The notes beneath the pieces are model-generated. The model saw nothing but the letters and a program-made list of their open reading frames with translations, made no database searches and was not told the origin of the DNA. From the NCBI GenBank assembly GCA_030704615.1, contig CM060734.1:8434001-8494000 (forward strand): a stretch of DNA of 60,000 nt. The letters run 5' to 3'. Positions 1-10,425 of the stretch are shown here, piece by piece (position 1 is the stretch's first letter; every line of letters begins with the position of its first letter). This stretch comes from Takakia lepidozioides (Eukaryota > Streptophyta > Takakiopsida > Takakiales > Takakiaceae). A program made the translations under genes and the position numbers.

Positions 1-824
1 AGTTTCTGAGGGGGTTGGTGGGCGGAAATGGCGAGACGAGAGAGAAGAAGATGGGAGATGGTGCAGAATCGGGTAAGAACAACATGGATAATCCAAAGAT
101 CGGATTTGCGGTTCTAGGGGTCCGAATTGTGGCAATGGATGAGTGAATCTGCCAGTACACACTGAAAAGCAGTATACCCTTTCTGTGTGCGTGTACATCT
201 GAGAGTTATTGAGTAACGTTTGTAGCAGACAGCCACTGCGCATTGATTCTGCACAAAGATATCATGCCATGTAAGTCGGTGAATGAATTCGAGCACCCTA
301 CGTGTGTGTGCAAGCAATGAAAGTGCGTGAGTAGCAAGTACACCCTGTGATTTGATATTCTAAATCACATCGGGGTTTTGGCTCCGTGCACAGAGTTTTT
401 CTGGAACAATCCTTTTCTTGGTGGGCACCTGCTGGACCTTTCAAGGTTCAGGGTTGAGAGAAAGAGAACAACCAACCTTTCACTTCAGTCACACATATTT
501 GCGATCCAAGCCAGTAGATCAAACCTAAAACCCTGGTAGATAGGAGAATTATGTGAACCTAGCCCACTTTATATCTAATTTGTCCTCTGAACAAAGAGAT
601 CCTTCTTGTGTGCATTAGTGGGGTTTCTGTTGGTCCATCATGTACACTTATCAGAGTTGCATACCTGAATTGACAAGCATGATACTGTTAGTTTGTTTGA
701 TTAATTTTGCTGTTAGGAAATGACGTTCTTAGACATTTGTGTTGAAAAACACAACGAATGTAGATTGAATAAATGTCACATTGCAATGTAAATGAGATTA
801 ACAGGGGCTGGAGCACCTGAATAG
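1..824. other. Non-coding DNA, no gene recognised
   Basis: No frame longer than about 75 codons looks coding, and I see no RNA gene or repeat. It is probably intron or upstream sequence of the host gene whose exon starts near 825, since an in-frame TAG at 822-824 closes that frame. Confidence 0.5.
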
Positions 825-1387
825 GAGGAAGGAGCTGTGCTTTCCAAAGGTAGAGAGGTTGACAGTGTTGAACGAAGGGAATGCGATACATTGGAAGAAG
901 TTGAGAGAGATGGCCCACAATTCATTGAGGGTATCTCGGCAGCAGGCCTGGATAGACTGCAAAAATCTCTCCATTTTGTAGCATGGCATAAATTGGGAGG
1001 GGGAGACGAAGAACAGGAGGAGGAAAAGAGAGAGAGTGAGGGCCAGAATAGGGTGGCACATATAAAAGGCAGAGTGAATGTTAGTGAAAGTGAAGCAAGC
1101 AGGCTTCCAGGCACAGCATCACAAGGGATAGAAGAAGAGAAAGAGAGAGGATTCAGACCTCTAGAAAGTTATGCCCTGTATGCACAATCTGTCATAGAAG
1201 CAGAGCGTGTAGATCAAATCTTGACAGAAATCGACAGAAAATGGGTGCGGAAGTTGACTCACTGTCACCCAGAGTTACTGGATGCGTTGTCCCCAAACAT
1301 TGCAAGGCATCAGCAGGGAGGTGGGCTAGCTGCCAAGTCTCGTTTGAGGACACCTGGGAGATCCTTATCTGTGGAGTCTGAAAGAGA
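825..1387 (+). pseudogene. Host-gene exon, 5' part, cut by a LINE insertion
   Basis: An open frame runs from just after the in-frame stop at 822 through codons encoding a charged, Glu/Arg-rich segment with the stretch RVDQILTEIDRKWVRKL, and reaches the LINE junction at 1387 at codon boundary ESER. The frame resumes exactly after the LINE at 8931 (same ESER codons in the duplicated target), so the uninterrupted exon was about 825-1387 plus 8945-9044. The AG at 823-824 could be the acceptor, although its pyrimidine tract is poor. I do not recognise the protein family. The insertion puts 7.5 kb of antisense retrotransposon in the exon, so this copy is probably non-functional. Confidence 0.55.
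1374..1387. repeat. 14-bp target-site duplication, left copy (outer LINE)
   Basis: GAGTCTGAAAGAGA here is repeated exactly at 8931-8944. Flanking bases differ on both outer sides, which bounds the duplication at 14 bp, typical of target-primed reverse transcription. Confidence 0.9.
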
Positions 1388-1393
1388 TTGTAC

Positions 1394-2167
1394 TCATAAG
1401 ACGTTGTTTGCCGTAGCCTTGTGGCCATTGACCCCGCGCCCAGTTTGAGCGGGAACAAAAGGGACAGAACCTACCTCTGTCAGGGGCTGACGTTGGTAGT
1501 AAGACTTACCTCCATATAAAGAATTAATCCGGGTTTTCCAGATATCCTCTAGAAATCTCTTCACACAAGCATCAATCTGCTGTGTGTGATATGCCCAAAA
1601 ACTAGGCCTCAGGAGGGCCTGGGCTTTTGGCTCAGCCTCGAGACTTTCAAAGTTGGTAAACAGGGGTACAGGCACAATTCCCTTAATAGATTTGAAGAGA
1701 GCGTCTCTTTGGTGAGAGAACCCCGGACAGTGTATCAGAAAATGAATACTGTCTTCAGATTGCCCACACAAGGGGCAATTGCACTCTCCCTTTCCTCTCT
1801 GCTTCTGTTTGCTGTTCAAAGGTAGGCTTCCTGCCCTGAGTTTAAATTTCAGTCTAGTGCCGAGAGTGGGTAGACCCTTGAGGTCATCCAAGATGTCCTC
1901 CCCCATGTCACAGACTGGAAACAAGTTCAGGGAAGTTTTCTGCCTAACTTCACTCTCATCAGACAATCTCATGGCAACAGACATGGCTTCGGACACTACA
2001 GCCTCTAAGTCAGATTTATCCAGCAGGGTCAAGACTTGCGGATCCAGGTCCAGGTCCTTGAGGATCTCTTCTACTCTCTTCTGCCAGGACTTAGCCTGTT
2101 TGACAGGGCGGTCCTGTTTCCAAGATATAGAGTCGATTAACTTAGGATATCTGGTGTTGGGCACCAT
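1394..2167 (-). pseudogene. Outer LINE ORF, C-terminal RT part with zinc knuckle
   Basis: This is the C-terminal 257 codons of the LINE polyprotein, downstream of the reverse transcriptase core. It includes the CCHC-type cluster CPLCGQSEDSIHFLIHCP that is usual at the end of APE-type LINE ORFs, and it ends with NNVL then TGA. Relative to the inner copy it lacks about 18 bp near 2165 and 13 bp near 2250, so the frame upstream is broken. It is nearly identical to 2292-2882. Confidence 0.85.
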
Positions 2168-2270
2168 CTGACCTTGAATTCATCTCGTCGGGAGCTTAAG
2201 GACGGAATGCCAAACTCACCCCGAACAGCCACATTGGCTGTTTTGGAGCATCCTTAAGCACCCCCACTTG

Positions 2271-2285
2271 AATGGATTCTAGAGA
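2271..2285. repeat. 15-bp target-site duplication, left copy (inner LINE)
   Basis: AATGGATTCTAGAGA is repeated at 7159-7173. Both copies lie inside the outer LINE, whose uninterrupted sequence at this point is seen at 3197-3216 in the inner copy. Confidence 0.9.
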
Positions 2286-2291
2286 TTGTAC

Positions 2292-2882
2292 TCATAAGAC
2301 GTTGTTTGCCGTAGCCTTGTGGCCATTGACCCCGCGCCCAGTTTGAGCGGGAACAAAAGGGACAGAACCTACCTCTGTCAGGGGCTGACGTTGGTAGTAA
2401 GACTTACCTCCATATAAAGAATTAATCCGGGTTTTCCAGATATCCTCTAGAAATCCCTTCACACAAGCATCAATCTGCTGTGTGTGATTTGCCCAAAAAC
2501 TAGGCCTCAGGAGGGCCTGGGCTTTTGGCTCAGCCTCGAGACTTTCAAAGTTGGTAAACAGGGGTACAGGCACAATTCCCTTAATAGATTTGAAGAGAGC
2601 GTCTCTTTGGTGAGAGAACCCCGGACAGTGTATCAGAAAATGAATACTGTCTTCAGATTGCCCACACAAGGGGCAATTGCACTCTCCCTTTCCTCTCTGC
2701 TTCTGTTTGCTGTTCAAAGGTAGGCTTCCTGCCCTGAGTTTAAATTTCAGTCTAGTGCCGAGAGTGGGTAGACCCTTGAGGTCATCCAAGATGTCCTCCC
2801 CCATGTCACAGACTGGAAACAAGTTCAGGGAAGTTTTCTGCCTAACTTCATTTTCATCAGACAATCTCATGGCAACAGACAT
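2292..2882 (-). pseudogene. Inner LINE, C-terminal zinc-knuckle segment
   Basis: This 196-codon continuation of the RT frame is shifted by a 2-base deletion near 2885: the sister copy reads GGCTTCGGAC where this copy reads GGCTGGAC on the plus strand. It contains the CCHC cluster CNCPLCGQ...HFLIHC. The stop is only about 6 bases before the 3' end of the element, so the 3' UTR is almost absent and the 3' recognition sequence must overlap the coding end. Confidence 0.85.
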
Positions 2883-4425
2883 GGCTGGACACTACAGCCT
2901 CTAAGTCAGATTTATCCAGCAGGGTCAAGACTTGCGGATCCAGGTCCAGGTCCTTGAGGATCTCTTCTACTCTCTTCTGCCAGGACTTAGCCTGTTTGAC
3001 AGGGCGGTCCTGTTTCCAAGATATAGAGTCGATTAATTTAGGATATCTGGTGTTGGGCATATGTTGCAGCTGACCCCACCATCTGACCTTGAATTCATCT
3101 CGTCGGGAGCTTAAGGACGGAATGCCAAACTCACCCCGAACAGCCACATTGGCTGTTTTGGAGCATGCTGACATACACTCCTTAAGCACCCCCACTTGAA
3201 TGGATTCTAGAGACTTAGCCTGGTTGGAGTTATCAACCCATATAGCAGATCCGTACTCCAAGGCAGGTCTAATAACGCGACAAAGCATGGTTTTCTTAAC
3301 CTCAGAGTTGACCCCTCTGCAGTGGAAAAATTTAGTGAGCCCCAGAGCTTTGCCCTTGCCAGTTTGAACAACTTTCCGGATATGTGCATCCCAATTACAA
3401 TTGGAGGAGAACTCAACGCCCAGGTAAGTGTAGGAAGGGAGGACCGGGATCTCTTGGCTACCCCACTGCCACTTAAGATCACTTCCTCCCTCTCCTCTGT
3501 CGTTGAATGCTACCACTGCACATTTGCTGACATTAGCCTCTAGCCCCCAAAGATCAAAGTATCTCTTCGCGCAATCAATCAACTCCTGGAGATTGGTTGG
3601 AGTCTCCCCTATGCCTGCGAAGTCATCCGCAAACATAAGGGCTGGTATGGTGGTATCACCCACCCTTAACCCAAATCCCTCACTTTCCACATCCTCGAGG
3701 AGTTGATTGATGAAAACATTGAAGAGCAGAGGGGAGAGAGTACATCCTTGAGCTACACCTTGGTCTATGTCAAAGAAGTTGGACTTCTGTCCGTTAACAG
3801 TGACACAGCTTTTGGTGTGAGCATACAAGTTGTGGACAACTCTCCACATCTTTCCCTTGATCCCACAAGACCAGAGGCGGAACCATAGGCCATCTCTCCA
3901 CACTGTGTCATAAGCCTTTTTGACATCCAGGAAAAAGACATAAGTGGGTTTCCCTTCTTTTTTCCTTCCCTGGATAATCTGGCTTAGAGTGAAGATATGA
4001 TCCACACAGCCCCTGTTTCGCCGAAAGCCAGCTTGGCCTTCGTGGAAACAACCTCTAGACTCCAGATCAACCTCGAGACGAGTACTTATAACTCTGCAGA
4101 ATGTCTTGCCAACAGCATTGAGGAGCGTGATGCCACGGTAGTTCCCCGGTTCTTCTCTGTCACCCTTCTTGTATAGATTGACAATGACCCCCTGTCGCCA
4201 GCGAAAGGGGATCATTTCAGTCTTCCAGATAAGGTTAAAGAGGAGAACTAGGGCCTCTATCATGGGATCGCCACCGTGCTTGATAAGCTCGTTGACAATA
4301 CCATCAGGTCCACCAGCTTTATATCCATTTAAATGTTCAATTGCTTCCACAATCTCAGAAGAACTAATGGGAGCATTATAAGCCATTGAAATATACTCCA
4401 GTTCATCAGGGCTGTTTTGAATCAT
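2857..4425 (-). pseudogene. Inner LINE reverse transcriptase domain
   Basis: This is a 522-codon frame with the order of a non-LTR reverse transcriptase. It shows a KAGGPDGI fingers motif (residues 36-43), RRNRGC and a FLDVKKAYDTV catalytic segment (about 165-175). It also has the template-grip AQGCTLSPLLF (225-235), FADD as the catalytic YADD-equivalent (265-268) and a YLGVEFS thumb motif. The frame is continuous with the endonuclease frame except for a single frameshift at about 4425-4440, so the two were one polyprotein. All catalytic aspartates are visible. Confidence 0.9.
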
Positions 4426-6833
4426 AGGAACAGTTTTTCCAACTGTGTCCCTCCATTCAGCAGAAGACCCTCACTGTTAGACCTAGAAGTTCTGCCAAGG
4501 ATACTGTAGTGAGTTTCAAAGGTTTTGACAATGTCAACCGATGAAGTCACCACTGCACCTTTAGTAGTCTTCAGCGCTTGTACTTGCTGACCGTTTTTCG
4601 GTTTGTACAAACGTTGAAGGGCCAACCAGAATTTCTTGTCATTACCACCATGGTGGTTTGAGTTTATTTCACTGTATAACTTGTCCCAGTATAATTTCTT
4701 CTGAGACCTAACAAGCTGATTGATATCTTTACGGAGCTGGTAGTACCTCGCCCACAATTCTCTGTTGGTTTCCAAATTGCAGCACTCTTTATAGAGGGCT
4801 CGTCTCTCAGCTATCTTGAGTTTAATCTCATTAGTCCACCAATTAACTGCTCTACCGCAGACAATTAGTTTCCTCCCAATGATCTTGTCAGCCACGGAGG
4901 AAACGAAACTCTCCCAAGAGTCCACTGCTCTTTCGACTTCATTTCTTGCGTTAACAGAGCGTGACTGAAGTTCTTGGAGCGATTGGACAAAATGAGGGAG
5001 AGCCTCTTGCAAGGCCTGGACGTACTCAGCCTTGACCTCCTCATTGTGGAATTTTTCTATGCGCCACTTCCGAATCGAACGTTTCACAGATCTCTTGGTG
5101 GTGGGAAAACACCTTTTGATCTCAGTCCAAACCAGGAAGTGGTCAGAGGTACCAATATCAGTTCTGTCGATCAACACATTGGCACACTGGGGGAACAAAA
5201 TTTTGTCCATTATGATATAGTCCACAATGGAACGTTCCCCAGTTTGGGGTTTCTCACGAGTCCACTGCACTTGGTCACCTCTTGTCCTGTTATTCAAGGT
5301 CAAAAGCTGAAGCTCTTCTAGACAGTTAATTAACCGTCTGCCATTAGAATTCAGCTCGTCCTCACCAAAAGGTCCAATGATATCGTCCTGATGGATCCCT
5401 TTGCCCACCCGGGCATTGAAGTCCCCCAATAGTACCACCTGACCTTTGGCAAGGAACGAAGCACAGTCCAGCTTTACATCTTCGAAGGCCTTGTCTGCGT
5501 CAGCACTAAGGGTCCCCTCTGTGGGCATGTAAACACAACCAACAAAGAGGTCCTTTGTACTCATGCCGCCCTTCAAATTCAGTTTTAGCCAGATACTATG
5601 CTCGTACCTCAAACCCTTGTTGATAATTTCACAATTGTCAAACAAGAAATCACGGACAAAGAATCCAACCCCTTTTTGACCGCGTTTGGCAGAGGCTGCC
5701 TTGAGAGTACACATCTTACCTGCCCATTTATAACCAATGACATCTCCAACCAGTTTATCCGACGTTTCCCATGTTTCTTGCCCAGCACAGATATGAATAT
5801 CATTAGTCCGAAGAACTTGTCCCACTTCAAGTTGTTTCCTTTGGTTGGTCAACCCTGAGAAGTTGAAAGTGGCCAGCCGCAAGCCAGCCCTTTGCGTGTG
5901 AATTGTTTGTCGTCTAGGTAGCTTGTGATTGCTCCTGGACGGCCAACCGTTCTGCAAAGGGGGGACAGTTACCCCATGTGTAGATTTTGCTCGTCTTGTG
6001 TAAACTTTGAGAATTGGTAAACCATTCAGGGTACCAAATCTTTCAGTTACACGACGCACAGGCTCCGCACACATAGGGGCAGATTGTCCGTCAGACTGCT
6101 TGGGGACAATTACCCCGTGTATAGATTTTGCTCGTCTTGTGTAGACTTTGAGGATTGGTAAACCATTTAGAGTACCAAATCCTTCAGTTACACGACGTTC
6201 AGGCTCTGCACACTTAGGGACAGATTGTCCATCTGACGGCTTGGGGACAATTACCCCGTGTATAGAATTTGTTCGTCTTGTGTAAACCTTGAGGATTGGT
6301 AAACCATTCAGAGTACCAAATCCTTCAGATTCAGGACGTTCAGGTTCCGTACACTTAGGGGCATCTTGTCCTTCTGGCTGTTTGGATTCAACCTCATCCA
6401 GAGCATCAAACCGATTAGAAACTCTCAAGTTGAAGTTGTTGCCCTTGGTTGTCTTCCTAGAGCGCCCCATTGAATCACCAATGTCTAAGACCGCTCTCCA
6501 GCCAGTCAAGGGACGAACTTCTTTGAGATTGAATTGATGCGGGACTCTATTAGAAGCACTTTTGGTCATTGCAACCTTCAACGTACCCCTGTTATCAAGT
6601 CTCGAGATGGTACCATTAGCCATGAAATCCAAGCCTAAGCTAGAGCATGTAGTTTTAAAGGACACATCGTCCATCCTGGGATTCACCCCAAAAACTACAC
6701 ATGAAGCCCTAGATTTGGCATAAGTAACCAATTCCCAGGGATCACCCTGAGGAGTGTTGATGTTGATAGGAGCTAAATTTTTGATTGTGTTCGCAGGCCA
6801 TAAGTTTAAGCACAGGAACCAACCCGAGCCCAA
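4422..6833 (-). pseudogene. Inner LINE N-terminal region and APE endonuclease
   Basis: This is an 803-residue open frame. The upstream limit 6833 is a TTG codon, with an in-frame stop at 6846-6848, so the true start is uncertain. Residues 1-150 are unplaced. Residues 171-290 are three tandem 47-residue repeats. Residues 318-570 form an apurinic-type endonuclease with QETW (Glu353), GDFNARVG (Asp471, Asn473) and TSDHFL (Asp564, His565), the usual catalytic set for nicking target DNA. The frame ends early at 4422 from a one-site shift just before the RT. It is nearly identical to the outer copy at 7927-8861. Confidence 0.88.
5960..6390 (-). repeat. 141-bp tandem repeat, three copies, in LINE coding sequence
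   Basis: Equivalent bases recur at 6013, 6154 and 6295, a spacing of exactly 141 bp (47 codons), so the reading frame is kept. Each unit encodes GTLNGLPILKVYTRR followed by an IHGVIVPK-like stretch and a CAEPERR-like stretch. The outer LINE retains at least one unit (8760-8861) and is truncated in the next. Confidence 0.92.
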
Positions 6834-7158
6834 GTGCCGAGTATGCTAGACAGAGCATACGACTGCCCAATTTGGGCGGAGGGGCTGCCCCCAAGCGGTA
6901 GGAGTCCGCTTGTTACCATTCAGAGATCACACTCCAGGGAGTTGCAGGGAATGGCCCGTGTAGGCATATTCTAAAGAGGGAAAGGCCCCAAGCTTTCCAA
7001 CTATATCCAATGCACTACCTTACCTGAAGCAAAGCGCTTCAGGTCGAAACAAACAAGGACACGAGGTCACAAGGCCGGCATTTAGTCACAGAAACATTAA
7101 TGTACTCCCGTTTCAAGTCCACCCAATGTCAATAGGCTTCCTAGAGGACAGGGAGAGT
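6834..7158 (-). other. Inner LINE 5' leader
   Basis: These are 325 bp between the TSD at 7159 and the first long frame. No open frame crosses it. It presumably holds the internal promoter, but no motif is recognisable. Confidence 0.5.
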
Positions 7159-7173
7159 AATGGATTCTAGAGA
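7159..7173. repeat. 15-bp target-site duplication, right copy (inner LINE)
   Basis: It is an exact match to 2271-2285. The outer LINE sequence continues immediately after it with CTTAGCC, as in the uninterrupted sequence at 3217 of the inner copy. Confidence 0.9.
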
Positions 7174-8499
7174 CTTAGCCTGGTTGGAGTTATCAACCCA
7201 TATAGCAGATCCGTACTCCAAGGCAGATCTAATAACGCGACAAAGCATGGTTTTCTTAACCTCAGAGTTGACCCCTCTGCAGTGGTAAAATATAGTGAGC
7301 CCCAGAGCTTTGCCCTTGCCAGTTTGAACAACTTTCCGGATATGTGCATCCCAATTACAATTGGAGGAGAACTCAACGCCCAGGTAAGTGTAGGAAGGGA
7401 GGACCGGGATCTCTTGGCTACCCCACTGCCACTTAAGATCACTTCCTCCCTCCCCTCTGTCGTTGAATGCTACCACTGCACATTTGCTGACATTAGCCTC
7501 TAGCCCCCAAAGATCAAAGTATCTCTTCGCGCAATCAATCAACTCCTGGAGATTGGTTGGAGTCTCCCCTATGCCTGCGAAGTCATCCGCAAACATAAGG
7601 GCTGGTATGGTGGTATCACCCACCCTTAACCCAAATCCCTCACTTTCCACATCCTCGAGGAGTTGATTGATGAAAACATTGAAGAGCAGAGGGGAGAGAG
7701 TACATCCTTGAGCTACACCATGGTCTATGTCAAAGAAGTTGGACTTCTGTCCGTTAACAGTGACACAGCTTTTGGTGTGAGCATACAAGTTGTGGACAAC
7801 TCTCCACATCTTTCCCTTGATCCCACAAGACCAGAGGCGGAACCATAGGCCATCTCTCCACACTGTGTCATAAGCCTTTTTGACATCCAGGAAAAAGACA
7901 TAAATGGGTTTCCCTTCTTTTAGGAAGTGGTCAGAGGTACCAATATCAGTTCTGTCGATCAACACATTGGCACACTGGGGGAACAAAATTTTGTCCATTA
8001 TGATATAGTCCACAATGGAACGTTCCCCAGTTTGGGGTTTCTCACGAGTCCACTGCACTTGGTCACCTCTTGTCCCGTTATTCAAGGTCAAAAGCTGAAG
8101 CTCTTCTAGACAGTTAATTAACCGTCTGCCATTAGAATTCAGCTCGTCCTCACCAAAAGGTCCAATGATATCGTCCTGATGGATCCCTTTGCCCACCCGG
8201 GCATTGAAGTCCCCCAATAGTACCACCTGACCTTTGGCAAGGAACGAAGCACAGTCCAGCTTTACATCTTCGAAGGCCTTGTCTGCGTCAGCACTAAGGG
8301 TCCCCTCTGTGGGCATGTAAACACAACCAACAAAGAGGTCCTTTGTACTCATCCCGCCCTTCAAATTCAGTTTTAGCCAGATACTATGCTCGTACCTCAA
8401 ACCCTTGTTGATAATTTCACAATTGTCAAACAAGAAATCACGGACAAAGAATCCAACCCCTTTTGACCGCGTTTGGCAGAGGCTGCCTTGAGAGTACAC
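7174..8499 (-). pseudogene. Outer LINE endonuclease joined to RT by internal deletion
   Basis: The frame reads endonuclease up to the SDHFL motif and then jumps directly to the RT segment before FLDVKKAYDTV at about 7920. About 1.17 kb present in the inner copy (roughly 3962-5133) is missing. The junction stays in frame, so about 440 residues remain open, with FADD intact but the RT fingers lost. There is no GT-AG pair at the junction, so it looks like a deletion and not a processed intron. A 1-base deletion at about 8460 separates it from the N-terminal piece. Confidence 0.85.
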
Positions 8500-8861
8500 A
8501 TCTTACCTGCCCATTTATAACCAATGACATCTCCAACCAGTTTATCCGACGTTTCCCATGTTTCTTGCCCAGCACAGATATGAATATCATTAGTCCGAAG
8601 AACTTGTCCCACTTCAAGTTGTTTCCTTTGGTTGGTCAACCCTGAGAAGTTGAAAGTGGCCAGCCGCAAGCCAGCCCTTTGCGTGTGAATTGTTTGTCGT
8701 CTAGGTAGCTTGTGATTGCTCCTGGACGGCCAACCGTTCTGCAAAGGGGGGACAGGTACCCCATGTGTAGATTTTGCTCGTCTTGTGTAAACTTTGAGAA
8801 TTGGTAAACCATTCAGGGTACCAAATCTTTCAGTTACACGATGCACAGGCTCCGCACACAT
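8397..8861 (-). pseudogene. Outer LINE N-terminal endonuclease piece
   Basis: It holds the last 47-residue repeat and the start of the APE endonuclease (ATFNFSGL, GQETWETS). It is frameshifted at about 8460, where the plus strand has one T fewer than the inner copy at about 5675. Confidence 0.85.
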
Positions 8862-8930
8862 AGGGGCAGATTGTCCGTCAGACTGCTTGGGGACAATTAC
8901 CCCGTGTATAGATTTTGCTCGTCTTGTGTA

Positions 8931-8944
8931 GAGTCTGAAAGAGA
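8931..8944. repeat. 14-bp target-site duplication, right copy (outer LINE)
   Basis: It is an exact match to 1374-1387. It lies 7557 bp away, a multiple of three, so the host frame is the same on both sides. Confidence 0.9.
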
Positions 8945-9044
8945 CATAGGTGGGGAGGAAACTGAAACACCAGCAAGAGAGGAGAACGGTGGAGCTTCTG
9001 TTGATGGGGTGGCAGTCGCTTCTGTATTCTCTGAACCCTTGAAG
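8945..9044 (+). pseudogene. Host-gene exon, 3' part after the LINE
   Basis: It continues the frame of 825-1387 with an acidic, Ala/Val-rich stretch (GGEETETPAREENGG) and ends at AAG followed by GTGGGC, a plausible 5' splice site at 9045 in phase 0. Confidence 0.5.
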
Positions 9045-9650
9045 GTGGGCCTCTGTTCCTCTGTTCCTCCGTTCCTCTGGATTTTAGATTAGGATTGACA
9101 AGGGACAGCAGATTGGGAAGGTTAATTCATTTTGAGTTCCTGACAGATGCCGTGACCTGACCATCGTCTAAATTGGCCACAACATTGAGGTGGTATTGGG
9201 AACATCAGTTCGGTTTGCATCTTGGTTTGTGTGTGTCTTTGCAGCGATGAACTCAGCTGTGGGTGAGGGAATCATCTTGCTACAATGGGTACATCAAGGG
9301 AAGAATAGGCACTGAAGATCTGCTCCCATAGTATCAGTTCACAATAATTGCAAACTGGTCTGAATCAGTAACCTGGGGAAGTTAGCATAGGGAACTGAAG
9401 GGGAGGTTTTTGGGGTTGGAGATGGACTTGTTTGTAACATGGACAACTTCTCTGGGTCCTACAATTTTCTGTCTTGTTGGTGCAATTGTAAGACTGCACA
9501 GACCAACTGCAGCTTCTCAAATTTGGCTTTTATTATATTCAAGCTGATCCAGTTAGGTGGGACCTACTAGGAGCTGAGGCACAGTCAGTTCAGTGAGTTG
9601 TTTGCTAATAACTGGTTCTGCCTTGCCAACTTACATTGGAGTTACTGCAG
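9045..9650 (+). other. Probable intron of the host gene
   Basis: There is no coding signal. It is bounded by GTGGGC at 9045 and TTACTGCAG at 9642-9650, both in phase 0. Confidence 0.4.
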
Positions 9651-9793
9651 ATGGATGTAGCCCTTCAGAAGGAAGCACAGCGTGCACATCTTGAGCAGAT
9701 CATGGAAGATGTGAAGGCAGGCGAATTGGTGAAGGCACTGGATCATCTGCGGTTTCTTCATGAGAGTTTTGGAGTTACCGAAGCTGAGTGCTG
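9651..9793 (+). pseudogene. Host-gene exon, helical segment
   Basis: It opens after CTGCAG at 9650 and encodes an amphipathic, coding-like segment (MDVALQKEAQRAHLEQIM, then KALDHLRFLHESFGV). Possible donors are at 9788 and 9794, both leaving two bases of a codon. It was assigned to the same gene as 825-1387 by strand, phase and proximity only. Family unknown. Confidence 0.45.
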
Positions 9794-10041
9794 GTCAGGA
9801 TCTTTTTTTTTCATTCGTGATTGTCTTGCAGGAAACAAGTTGTATTGTTGTTGTATGTTCACATCGTGGTCCTTCTTGCGAAGATTTGTGTGCTCAATGG
9901 TAGTGGGGTGTGCTTTATCATTGATTGTGTTTCCTCAGCCTCATTTTACCCTTGTCTTTTGACCTTATTTTTTAATCTTTGGGTCTCTATCCATTTCCCT
10001 CTTTTTTCTTATTGTTCTTCACATTTTAATGCACAGTGTAG

Positions 10042-10180
10042 TTTGGATTATCAGGAATCAATTCAGCTGATTTTGAGGGAGGCCAAATCCATGGCGTGGG
10101 AGCAAGAAGCGTCTGTAGTGCCTGCCATATATGAGTGTGTTGTGGCCTCTGGGAGCTCCATCCTTCCTTGGCTGGTTGAG
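10042..10180 (+). pseudogene. Host-gene exon, third recognisable
   Basis: A coding-like stretch (LDYQESIQLILREAKSMAWE) ends at GTTGAG followed by GTATGT, a strong 5' splice site at 10181. An acceptor AG at 10040-10041 gives the phase needed after 9793. No later exon is seen before the LINE at 10426, so the gene is probably truncated or its next exons lie elsewhere. Confidence 0.45.
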
Positions 10181-10425
10181 GTATGTGTTTTTGGACTTGG
10201 AGCTCCTGTGCACAGATTAAACACAAATCATTGCCAGTAACATAACGAGAGGGTGGTGATGGGAAGAAGAATATATTGAACTTCCAGGAGATTGAAGGGG
10301 GAGAAAGAAACGATCTTCATAATCAGGGTACCCTAAGAGAAAGAATGAAGAAACGAATTTTATAAAATCTACAGGAGCCCCCAAAGGCCCATGAACAAAG
10401 ATAGAAACAGAGGAGAGGGAGAGCG

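Larger units (their letters stand above)
2286..7158 (-). mobile_element. Inner full-length LINE (about 4.87 kb)
   Basis: It is bounded by the 15-bp TSD at 2271-2285 and 7159-7173. On the minus strand the order is: a 5' leader (7158-6834), a frame with three 47-residue repeats and an APE endonuclease (6833-4422), reverse transcriptase (4425-2857), and a C-terminal zinc knuckle (2882-2292). The 3' end is the same tailless GAGTACAA terminus as in the outer copy. Two single-site frameshifts (about 4425 and 2885) split what was one long frame. It is the most complete LINE in the window and defines both ends of the family. Confidence 0.92.
1388..8930 (-). mobile_element. Outer LINE (5'-truncated), interrupted by an inner LINE
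   Basis: The outer copy consists of 1388-2285 (3' end) and 7174-8930 (5' part). The two parts are separated by the inner LINE 2286-7158 and by the duplicated target. Its sense strand is minus. The 3' end has no poly(A): the stop codon lies about 6 bases from the junction and the element ends GAGTACAA. The 5' end is truncated within the 141-bp repeat region of the coding frame, next to the host TSD. It also carries an internal deletion near 7920 and several small deletions near 2165 and 2250. Confidence 0.9.

Noticed and set aside
3207-3706. Plus-strand and off-frame open frames across the LINEs
   Set aside because: Shadows of the minus-strand reverse transcriptase; no independent motif.
7914-7925. 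Spliced (processed) junction in the outer LINE
   Set aside because: The missing segment in the inner copy does not have GT...AG ends on the sense strand, so a deletion is the simpler explanation.
825-10180. Naming the host gene (for example a spatacsin-like protein)
   Set aside because: The helical segments gave only a vague resemblance and no diagnostic motif, so no name is given.
9821-10240. Single 139-codon hydrophobic protein
   Set aside because: The first half is pyrimidine-rich intron-like sequence ending in acceptor-type motifs; only 10042-10180 looks like exon.
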